64,000 bases of DNA from Spirosoma endophyticum (GTDB lineage: Bacteria; Bacteroidota; Bacteroidia; Cytophagales; Spirosomataceae), in the NCBI RefSeq assembly GCF_900112365.1, contig NZ_FOLQ01000007.1, forward strand, positions 291,469-355,468, written 5' to 3'. The position numbers and the translations under genes are program-made. The notes below the pieces were generated by a model. That model saw only the letters and a list, made by a program, of their open reading frames with translations, did not search any database and was not told where the DNA came from. Positions 1-7,115 of the stretch are shown here, one piece after another (the first letter of the stretch is position 1; the number at the start of each line of letters is the position of its first letter).

Positions 1-1012
1 CCGAATCGGTGATATACGTATCGGCTGCACTGGTTTTGGAAAAGCCAATGTTCAGAAGTTTAGCCAGATTTAAATCACCCCGGTTCGCCGTAAGGCCAGC
101 ATAAATCTGGGCCAGGCCCATGCCGTCGCCAATTAGCAGAATCACATTCTTGACGCGGCTCCGGCTATCGTTATTGCGGTACGTTGGCTGGTACGGGGCA
201 TGGGGCGCTGGATTCTGGTATTCAGCCGTTTGGCGCAGGCTGAGAAAATGCCCGAGAGCGGCAATCTGATCGGTATTGATGTAATCGACACCGAGATTCA
301 TCAGGGATTTCCAGGTATTGACGTTATCGGGCGTTGCCCAGAACCGGATTTTCTTGCCCTGTCGATGCACCTGCTGAACGACCTCCTGAATCTTCATCCG
401 CTCTTTTTTGACAATCAATCCTTTGCCATTCCAGCGGGTATACTGTTTGAAGTCCTGACTGATCAGGCCGACATGCGTCAGCTGGTCGGGCGTGTAGGCA
501 ACAGCAGGCCGACCGTCGAACTGAAGCCAGGTTGGATAAGTAGCAAACTGGTCAGGTGATGGTACATTGCCACTCACAACAACCTTTACAACCCCGCCAG
601 TCCCAAAAATGTCTGGATAGGCGCTTAAGGCACGTACCAGAATTGGTAATGACAGGCTGGCTGGCGTTTTTAAGTCGATCAGCCATTGTAGTCCATACTT
701 GCCATCGGCGTAGATTTTCCCTTTGTTAGCGCGTACTTTTTCGACGATGGGCTTGACGTACAACGCTTCCAGTGTCCGGGCGGGCGAAATGTCGGCGGAG
801 TCGTGAGCCACATAAAGCTGACCGTCACGAGCGTATATGTCCGCTTCGATGGACCCAAATCCCTGGTCGTAGGCTTGCCAGAATGGAATCGTCTGTTCAT
901 AGTCGTTGTGTGAATGCGCCTGAGCAGGCGCATAGGCAATGCCCGTCTGGGCCTGGCCAATAGACGCTGAGATAAGCCAGGCGATAAAAGATACAAGAAG
1001 TTGTTTCTGCAT
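1..1012 (-). CDS. Secreted glycerophosphodiesterase-like / alkaline phosphatase fusion (3' end outside window)
   Basis: I translated this by hand; it stays open from the ATG at 1012 to base 1. Residues 1-22 form a signal peptide ending in GQAQ. Residues 30 to about 250 look like a glycerophosphodiester phosphodiesterase/PLC-like barrel: HSHNDYE at 33-39, an ExD pair at E56/D58 and His70 fit its catalytic and metal ligands. After a linker comes NVILLIGDGMG, the N-terminal metal-binding Asp motif of alkaline phosphatases, and the window ends at TDS, where the catalytic Ser/Thr segment should begin. Inferred role: periplasmic or surface release of phosphate from glycerophosphodiesters, with the two domains acting in series. 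The substrate is not shown. No clear Shine-Dalgarno precedes the start, and a hairpin ends 13 nt upstream of it. The domain calls are firm, the substrate is not. Confidence 0.85.
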   Translation of the reverse strand, partial: MQKQLLVSFIAWLISASIGQAQTGIAYAPAQAHSHNDYEQTIPFWQAYDQGFGSIEADIYARDGQLYVAHDSADISPARTLEALYVKPIVEKVRANKGKIYADGKYGLQWLIDLKTPASLSLPILVRALSAYPDIFGTGGVVKVVVSGNVPSPDQFATYPTWLQFDGRPAVAYTPDQLTHVGLISQDFKQYTRWNGKGLIVKKERMKIQEVVQQVHRQGKKIRFWATPDNVNTWKSLMNLGVDYINTDQIAALGHFLSLRQTAEYQNPAPHAPYQPTYRNNDSRSRVKNVILLIGDGMGLAQIYAGLTANRGDLNLAKLLNIGFSKTSAADTYITDS

Positions 1013-1025
1013 AAACTTATCAGAA

Positions 1026-1063
1026 AAATGCCCGGCTGAATGGCGTCACTCAGCCGAGCATTT
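1026..1063 (-). terminator. Hairpin before the phosphatase gene
   Basis: Arms at 1026-1039 and 1050-1063 pair over 14 bp with one mismatch around a 10-nt loop. Read on the minus strand it is followed by TTTTT, so it could terminate the unknown gene that ends at 1170. It also lies 13 nt before the ATG at 1012, so a role as a 5' leader structure is possible. Confidence 0.5.
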
Positions 1064-1169
1064 GGGAAGTTCGTTTTTCTGCGCAAAACTAGGTGTGGAT
1101 CATCTGGCAGGAAGGTGTATCCGCATTCTTAATAGATTGATAATATGACGATGCCTGTTTTATAGCTGG

Positions 1170-1856
1170 CTATTTTATCGTTCGCTGCGCTTCCCGTTTA
1201 TAAAGTTGTAAACGGCCTCTGGCCACGCTCATCGCCTGATTCAATTGCTTATAGAGTTGATTCTGGGCGAATTGCATACTGCGTAATTTTTCTGATTCAA
1301 CCATTGCCTGTTGCGATAGCGCATTGAACTGACTGGCCCGCAGCCGAAGTTCGTGCAGGCAATAAGCGGAGCGAACGGGCGTAAAATTGATCATTGGCAA
1401 CAGATCAACCAACCAGCTAAAGTACCTGCCCAGCAAGGCGTAGGTATCCTCGTGCAGGCGAACGTCTTTATGAAGTACCGGTTTTCGTTTGTCAATCGGG
1501 AAGGTGTGGAGTGGTAAGCGATTAATTTTTCGGTGCAGGCTCTTGATCAGGTCGTTGGTTAACGTACCATCCTTAAACTGGTAATCAATGTCTTCCCATA
1601 GTTTATCCGTCAACTGTTTTATACAGCCATCTGTTCCGTTCGACAGTCGCATACGCTTTTCATAAAGGTCCCGGTAACGAAGCAACTGATTGTCGAATTG
1701 TTGATTGGTGGCTTCAATCTGTCTGATAAGTGCCTGTAGAATTGGCTCTTCGTCAACAGTCTTATTCCCGATTGATTTCACCAATGTCGACAGGTTGTCG
1801 GTAAGTTCAATTGCCTGCGTGAGTTTCTTCGACAGGACGCATTCGTAAGGTGTCAT
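1170..1856 (-). CDS. Hypothetical helical protein
   Basis: A 228-residue protein with no signal peptide and no transmembrane segment. It is rich in Gln, Leu, Arg and Lys and looks almost wholly alpha-helical, with heptad-like stretches near residues 10-75 and 180-225, so a cytoplasmic coiled-coil protein is likely. I recognise no family and no catalytic motif. It stands alone: the downstream gene is about 160 nt away behind a hairpin, and the upstream gene is divergent. The start ATG at 1856 is the only early Met. Function unknown. Confidence 0.6.
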   Translation of the reverse strand: MTPYECVLSKKLTQAIELTDNLSTLVKSIGNKTVDEEPILQALIRQIEATNQQFDNQLLRYRDLYEKRMRLSNGTDGCIKQLTDKLWEDIDYQFKDGTLTNDLIKSLHRKINRLPLHTFPIDKRKPVLHKDVRLHEDTYALLGRYFSWLVDLLPMINFTPVRSAYCLHELRLRASQFNALSQQAMVESEKLRSMQFAQNQLYKQLNQAMSVARGRLQLYKREAQRTIK

Positions 1857-2057
1857 GTATTAACAATTTTCGCGGGGTACAGCCTGCCTTATTCTCGCAA
1901 CAGATTTATAGTTTTTCCTTTATTGACAGAAAGACTTGCTGATCCGATTTTCATATTTTCCTGTATTTTTAGTGTTATCTATCAGATTAATAGCTAGTTA
2001 ACGTAGTGAGGTGGCTACTGTGGGTCAACTGATCAACAAATTAACGGTAACAAGTTT

Positions 2058-2082
2058 GAGATTAAAACCAGATTAAAAAAAG
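2058..2082 (+). repeat. Direct-repeat element shared with the susC upstream region
   Basis: Two copies of AGATTAAAA are separated by 3 nt and followed by an A run. The same 22-nt string recurs with one change at 14769-14790, upstream of the SusC gene. It could be a regulator site or an AT-rich UP-like element. Confidence 0.4.
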
Positions 2083-2141
2083 TTAACACAAATGACCTAT
2101 GAACATAACATTGGGGTAATCCCGGAGAAATCTCGGGCCGG

Positions 2142-2149
2142 TAGTTTTG
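2142..2149 (+). promoter_or_regulatory. Candidate Bacteroidota -7 box
   Basis: TAGTTTTG fits the TAnnTTTG consensus exactly and lies 27 nt before the chosen ATG at 2177. No -33 TTTG sits at the usual spacing. The position argues that translation starts at 2177 and not at the upstream in-frame ATG at 2147. Confidence 0.4.
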
Positions 2150-2176
2150 CGGTGCGAAAGCGACATCCGAGCTACC

Positions 2177-5065
2177 ATGATGAATCGAAGTATTTTATTT
2201 CTCCTCCTTTTTCTTTCATATGTTGCCGCCGTTGCGGCTAAAGATGCGCCCCTGGGCACTGTTCGTGGCACCATCCGGGATGAAAAAACGAAAGAAGCCC
2301 TCATCGGCTGCACAGTACGTATTGATGGTACGCAACTGGGCGTCACCACTGATGTTGAGGGTAATTTTGTCATCCCCAACGTACCCGCTGGAACCCAGAA
2401 AATTGTCATCTCCTACATTTCCTATAAGACGAAGGAAATTCCGAATGTTCGTGTCGAATCCGGGAATACAACGGTTGTTGAAACGGAATTAACGGTGGAA
2501 GGGCAAGCTCTTCAGGAAGTGGTTGTTCGGGGGAATCGAGCTACCAATACGGAGATAGCCGTAATTACCGAAATTAAACAGTTGAAGCCGATTGCGGTGG
2601 GGATTTCAGCCATGCAGATTCAGAAATCGCAGGATCGCGATGCGGCTGCCGCCATCCGCCGGGTGCCGGGCGTGAGCATTGTCGACAACCGGTTCGTGCT
2701 GATTCGTGGTTTGGGTACGCGCTACAACAACGTACTGATCAACGATGTAATCGCACCCTCCACCGAGGTGGAATCCCGCTCCTTTTCATTTGATATTGTG
2801 CCCAGCAACATCCTCGACCGGATGATTGTCTACAAGTCCGGCTCGGCTGAACTGCCGGGCGATTTTGCGGGTGGAGTGATCAAAATTTATACGAAACGTC
2901 GGCCCGAACAAAACTTTACGGATGTTGGCGTAACGGTTGGTTACCGGGCGAATACTACGTTCCAGAACGTTCAGACGCATTCGCGGGGCGGGTTGAGTTT
3001 CCTGGGCTTATGGGATGCCAAAAGTCAGTTGCCCAGTAGTTTTCCCGCTAAAGCGAGTGAATTTAACGGCTTAAGTTCGGTACGTCGGGCTTCCTACGCT
3101 CGTCTGTTGCCAAACGATTGGGCCTTGAAAAGTATATCGGTTGCCCCCGACGTACGGATTGCCGTTAATACCGGTCGTCGGTTCGAGCTGGGCAACGTAC
3201 GTGTGAGCAATCTGACCAGCATCAACTACGCACTGACCAATCAATTCCAAGACGTCAACCTACGGCTGTATGAAAATACGACAGCCAACGACGTTCAGCA
3301 GGAATACAATGATGCTACGTATGCTCAGAATACCCGGTTAGGTATTTTACATAACTGGACTTTTCGATTCTCTCCCCGATTTACATTGGAATGGAAAACG
3401 CTGTATAATCAGTTAGGTGCAACGGAAACGGTTGTACGAAACGGAAGCTTTGTCATTGACGGAGTCGATGTGCGAAGTTATTCCGAGCGTTTCGAGAACC
3501 GTAGTATTCTGAACACACAGGTGTCGGGAGAGCATTCCCTTAGCGAATTAAGCAAGGTAAACTGGATTGCCAGTTATGGCTATTCGGGTCGTTGGGAGCC
3601 GGATTGGAAGCGGGCTCAATATACCCGGCCCGTTGGCGCAACGGGTCCCGATGGCCAGCCGGAACCCTTCCGGCTCAATGTCCCTGTTCAGCCAAGTCCG
3701 CTCAACCTAGGCCGATTCTACTCAAAGTTGAATGAGCAGGTGGTTTCAATGATTGGTAATTATGATCACACCTTCGGGAATCCAACAGACCGGGAGCCAA
3801 ACCGCATTAAAGCGGGTTTCTACGGGGAGCGCCGTAATCGGGATTTTGCCGCCCGTTTCTACGGCTACGAACGGGTTGGGCTGATTAACAATATCAGTGG
3901 CCTGGCAATTGGACAGGCGTTAGCGCCCGAGAATGTAACGGGTCGGGAGGGTAGTTTCAGTCTTCAGGATGGCACGGTTGATAATGACTCCTATAATGGC
4001 CAGACGACCTACGCGGCTGGCTATGTATCGGGTGATGTGAATATCGGGTCACGGGCCAACCTGACGCTTGGTTTTCGGGGTGAGTTCTATAACCAGACCC
4101 TTCGGTTAACATCGGCGGTTAAACCGTTGGTAGACAATAACATTTTCAGCCCGCTACCGTCGGTTAACTTTACGTACAAACTGACTGAACAGCAAAATCT
4201 GCGATTTGCATACTCCTCTACGGTCAACCGGCCTGAACTGCGGGAGTTAGCTCCTTTCCGGTATTACGATTTTGCCCGACAGATTGAAGTCATAGGGAAT
4301 CCGCGTCTCAAAACCGCTACCATCCAGAACTTCGATGCGAAGTATGAATTCTACCCGACTCCGAATGAATTAATCTCAATCACGGCTTTCTATAAAAGCT
4401 TTAAAGACCCAATCGAATCATTCCTGATTCCAATTCCCGGAAACTTCATATTCACCTTCACCAACGCACTGGCCGCCCGGAATTATGGGGTAGAAATTGA
4501 ATTCCGGAAAGGCTTTGCCAACTCTGGTAGCACCTTTCTCCAGAATCTTCAGATCGTTGGGAATGCCTCCTACATAAATAGCCGGGTTACAACGGCCGAT
4601 TTCATTGAAGCGCCGGGCGCGGGTGGCGCTATTGAGCTTGTCGGTAACAGTACCGACCGGAAGCGAGCGTTGGCTAATCAGTCGCCATACCTCATAAACC
4701 TGGGTTTGTACTACGCTAATCCTACATCTGGCTGGCAGTACAACCTGCTGTACAATGTAGCGGGACCACGTATTTTCCTGGTGGGTAATATTGAAGACCC
4801 AACCACTTACGAAATGCCCCGGCACGTAGTGGATTTCAACATTAGCAAGACTATCAAACAGCAATTTGAAGTCCGGTTAGGTATCCAGGACATCCTTAAC
4901 GCCCCTTTCCGTTTCGCTCAGGATTATAACGGCGATCGTAAGATCGGTAAAGACGTAACGTCCCGCAGTGCCGATGCGGACCAGAACTACATCAACTACC
5001 GACGGGGTCAATACGTAACCCTGACGGGTGTGTACACCTTCGGCCGACGAACCGTAGTGCCCTGA
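2177..5065 (+). CDS. TonB-dependent outer-membrane receptor
   Basis: A 962-residue receptor. I start it at ATG 2177, where the signal peptide (MMNRSILFLLLFLSY) begins; the upstream in-frame ATG at 2147 would add ten residues and falls on a probable promoter box. After the signal come a carboxypeptidase-regulatory-like domain (about 25-105), a plug domain from VVVRGNRA to about 230, and a beta barrel to the C-terminus. The barrel has the segment NRPELRELAPF, which is typical of one large Bacteroidota receptor group. It should import a substrate across the outer membrane using TonB energy. The next gene, 48 nt downstream, encodes a surface beta-helix lipoprotein and is probably its partner. The substrate is unknown; the nearby phosphatase makes a phosphorus compound a guess only. 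Confidence 0.9.
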   Translation: MMNRSILFLLLFLSYVAAVAAKDAPLGTVRGTIRDEKTKEALIGCTVRIDGTQLGVTTDVEGNFVIPNVPAGTQKIVISYISYKTKEIPNVRVESGNTTVVETELTVEGQALQEVVVRGNRATNTEIAVITEIKQLKPIAVGISAMQIQKSQDRDAAAAIRRVPGVSIVDNRFVLIRGLGTRYNNVLINDVIAPSTEVESRSFSFDIVPSNILDRMIVYKSGSAELPGDFAGGVIKIYTKRRPEQNFTDVGVTVGYRANTTFQNVQTHSRGGLSFLGLWDAKSQLPSSFPAKASEFNGLSSVRRASYARLLPNDWALKSISVAPDVRIAVNTGRRFELGNVRVSNLTSINYALTNQFQDVNLRLYENTTANDVQQEYNDATYAQNTRLGILHNWTFRFSPRFTLEWKTLYNQLGATETVVRNGSFVIDGVDVRSYSERFENRSILNTQVSGEHSLSELSKVNWIASYGYSGRWEPDWKRAQYTRPVGATGPDGQPEPFRLNVPVQPSPLNLGRFYSKLNEQVVSMIGNYDHTFGNPTDREPNRIKAGFYGERRNRDFAARFYGYERVGLINNISGLAIGQALAPENVTGREGSFSLQDGTVDNDSYNGQTTYAAGYVSGDVNIGSRANLTLGFRGEFYNQTLRLTSAVKPLVDNNIFSPLPSVNFTYKLTEQQNLRFAYSSTVNRPELRELAPFRYYDFARQIEVIGNPRLKTATIQNFDAKYEFYPTPNELISITAFYKSFKDPIESFLIPIPGNFIFTFTNALAARNYGVEIEFRKGFANSGSTFLQNLQIVGNASYINSRVTTADFIEAPGAGGAIELVGNSTDRKRALANQSPYLINLGLYYANPTSGWQYNLLYNVAGPRIFLVGNIEDPTTYEMPRHVVDFNISKTIKQQFEVRLGIQDILNAPFRFAQDYNGDRKIGKDVTSRSADADQNYINYRRGQYVTLTGVYTFGRRTVVP

Positions 5066-5113
5066 TAATAACTACTCAACAAAAAATAATAATCAAATTA
5101 AACCAATCAACTT

Positions 5114-6805
5114 ATGCTTTTTATCAAACGCTTCCAGTACATACTGCTTTGCGCATTGGGCTTGACGATGTTCATCTCAGCCTGTAAGAACAACGATACG
5201 CCAGGACCTGATCCACTTTCTATTACGAGCATCAATCCAACACAGGCTCCGGTGGGTGCGTCAATTGTGATTACCGGAACGAGTTTTAATACCACACCCA
5301 CCAGCAATTCGGTTGTGTTTACCGGCAACGCCGTCGCGCAGGTAACGGCAGCTACGACAACCTCGATGACCGTGATTGTACCGACAACTGCACAGAACGG
5401 TCCTATTTCGCTTTCGTCGGGAGGTACGACGGTACAGTCACCATCTTTCACTATCTCGAATCGCGAGGTTGTTACGTTAGCTAATTCGATCACAGCCAGC
5501 CAGACCTTAACGGCGAACAAGATTTACGCGCTGAAGGGCTACGTTTACGTATCGAACAATGCCGTGCTGACCATTGAGCCAGGGACTATTATCCGGGGGT
5601 ACAATGCCAGTCAGGACCCTGAAAATCAGAACCACCCCGGCACGCTGATCATTGAAAGAGGAGCGCGTCTGGAAGCCAAGGGAACAGCGGCTGCTCCCAT
5701 TATTTTTACGTCGTCTCAGGCAGTAGGTGCTCGTAAATATGGCGACTGGGGCGGTATTGTCCTGATCGGTCGTGCACCCGTCAACCGAGGTAGCACAATT
5801 GGCTTCGAAGGAGGTATCCGAGGTACGTTCGATTCAAACCTGAATACGGCCAATGACAATTCGGGTACATTGCAATACGTTCGGATTGAGTTTCCGGGAG
5901 TTGCTTTGTCCACTACGGCCAATAGCGAAATTAACGGATTGACAATGTATCAGGTTGGCTCGGGTACGACCATCGACCACGTGCAGGTTTCGTATAGCGG
6001 TGACGATGCGTTCGAATGGTTTGGTGGTACGGTTAACGCCAAATACCTGGTTGCGCTACGTACGTTCGATGATGATTTCGATACAGATTATGGATACTCA
6101 GGTAAAGCGCAGTTTGGTGTTGCCCTGCGTGACCCGAATGTGGCCGACCAATCGGGTTCAGAAGCGTTTGAATCGGACAATTTCGATCCGGGTGTACCAG
6201 CCCCTGCCGGGCTTCCTCAGACAGCCCCAGTTTTCGCTAACTTTAGTGCGTTTGCATTCAATCCTGGCGTGCCCAGCAGTGCCAATACGGCGGGTGGTTC
6301 AGGCGCTTACCGGGCGGCCATGCACCTGCGTCGGAATACGTCGATCAGCATTTATAACTCCGTCTTTACCGGATTTCCAGAAGGTCTACGGCTGGAAGGT
6401 ACGACGGCGGGTACGTTAGCAAACACGGCGAACGGCGGTCTGGAGTTACAAGGCATTGTATTGGGCAATTCTGAAATTCCAAATTCAACGACCGTGGTAC
6501 GTGGTGTTGGCGACATTACGACGGACGTTGCTCAGACGTATTTCAATCTGGCTGCTCGTAAGAACCTGATTATAGGTACCGACATCACGTCGTTACTATT
6601 GAACGCGCAGAACTTCAACTTAACCGCCCCTAACTTCCTGCCACAGGCAACTTCCCCTTTATTGGTGGCGGCTAATGCGGTAACCGGTGGTAAACTGGCC
6701 GACGCGTTCTTCACGGCGGCTCCTTACCGGGGTGCTTTCAATACGGAGAACTGGCTGACTGGCTGGACTAATTTTGATCCACAGAATACGAATTACGATA
6801 AGTAA
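5114..6805 (+). CDS. IPT/TIG and beta-helix lipoprotein, TonB receptor partner
   Basis: A 563-residue lipoprotein with a signal ending in FISAC, a lipobox with Cys at about residue 24. Residues about 36-115 form an IPT/TIG immunoglobulin-like domain (SINPTQAPVGASIVITG). The rest resembles a right-handed parallel beta-helix with repeated short Gly/Asn strands, including GDWGGIVLIGRAPVN and an acidic stretch, TFDDDFDTDYG. It lies 48 nt after the receptor on the same strand and ends just before a strong terminator, so the two genes form an operon. By analogy with SusD it may be a surface-exposed substrate-capturing lipoprotein, but it has no SusD fold. There is no T9SS tail. Family resemblance is clear; function is inferred. 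Confidence 0.8.
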   Translation: MLFIKRFQYILLCALGLTMFISACKNNDTPGPDPLSITSINPTQAPVGASIVITGTSFNTTPTSNSVVFTGNAVAQVTAATTTSMTVIVPTTAQNGPISLSSGGTTVQSPSFTISNREVVTLANSITASQTLTANKIYALKGYVYVSNNAVLTIEPGTIIRGYNASQDPENQNHPGTLIIERGARLEAKGTAAAPIIFTSSQAVGARKYGDWGGIVLIGRAPVNRGSTIGFEGGIRGTFDSNLNTANDNSGTLQYVRIEFPGVALSTTANSEINGLTMYQVGSGTTIDHVQVSYSGDDAFEWFGGTVNAKYLVALRTFDDDFDTDYGYSGKAQFGVALRDPNVADQSGSEAFESDNFDPGVPAPAGLPQTAPVFANFSAFAFNPGVPSSANTAGGSGAYRAAMHLRRNTSISIYNSVFTGFPEGLRLEGTTAGTLANTANGGLELQGIVLGNSEIPNSTTVVRGVGDITTDVAQTYFNLAARKNLIIGTDITSLLLNAQNFNLTAPNFLPQATSPLLVAANAVTGGKLADAFFTAAPYRGAFNTENWLTGWTNFDPQNTNYDK

Positions 6806-6827
6806 TCTGCATAGCTAACCTTCAATA

Positions 6828-6872
6828 AAGACAGGAAAAGGCCGGGGCAATGCTCTGGCCTTTTCCTGTCTT
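6828..6872 (+). terminator. Rho-independent terminator
   Basis: Perfect 16-bp inverted repeat, arms 6828-6843 and 6857-6872, loop of 13 nt, starting 22 nt after the stop codon of the beta-helix lipoprotein gene. The 3' arm carries TTTT and ends in TCTT. It closes the receptor/lipoprotein operon. Confidence 0.85.
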
Positions 6873-6885
6873 ATACTGCTATAAG

Positions 6886-6912
6886 TTGTCAATTTTGGAT
6901 GAAAATTGACAA
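6886..6912. repeat. Perfect 11-bp inverted repeat
   Basis: TTGTCAATTTT and its exact complement flank the 5-nt spacer GGATG. It sits immediately after the terminator and 2 nt before a small ORF start. AT-rich arms and a short spacer suit an operator; no T run makes it a poor terminator. Confidence 0.5.
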
Positions 6913-6914
6913 CT

Positions 6915-7115
6915 ATGCAAGACCATATTCACAACCTGCTCAATCGTTTCCAATACAGTGAGCAAGGGCAAGAAACCGCTGTCTTTCGTGTTCTTTTCAG
7001 TTATGAAGATCCGAGTCAGGTAATGTCTGATCTGGATATTCATAATGGCTACACACTTCGCAACCGGGTTAGCGTTTATTCGCCGGGTTTTAACCCGGCG
7101 ATTCATCAACGCTAG
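6915..7115 (+). CDS. Possible small hypothetical protein
   Basis: A 66-residue reading frame starting at ATG 6915, right after the 6886-6912 inverted repeat. It has no signal peptide or membrane segment, and I recognise no family. Its last codons run through the palindrome at 7081-7100 and overlap the 3' end of the convergent receptor gene by 4 nt, which weakens the case for it. It could be a genuine small gene or a chance frame between convergent genes. Confidence 0.25.
   Translation: MQDHIHNLLNRFQYSEQGQETAVFRVLFSYEDPSQVMSDLDIHNGYTLRNRVSVYSPGFNPAIHQR
7081..7100. terminator. GC-rich palindrome between convergent genes
   Basis: CGCCGGGTT, TT, AACCCGGCG is a perfect palindrome 12 nt beyond the stop of the minus-strand receptor gene. 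Neither flank is T-rich, so it may be a weak terminator or a dispersed palindromic repeat. Confidence 0.5.

Larger units (their letters stand above)
1857..2176. other. Divergent intergenic region
   Basis: These 320 nt separate the minus-strand unknown gene from the plus-strand TonB receptor. They are AT-rich and hold a direct-repeat element at 2058-2082 and a -7-like box at 2142-2149. I see no gene or RNA here. Confidence 0.6.

Noticed and set aside
679..1086. Reading frame opposite or overlapping the phosphatase gene
   Set aside because: It overlaps the signal peptide and catalytic motifs of the true gene in another frame and has no domain.
6879..7109. 76-residue minus-strand frame opposite the small ORF
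   Set aside because: Its start comes from the palindrome and it spans the terminator loop region; no domain.
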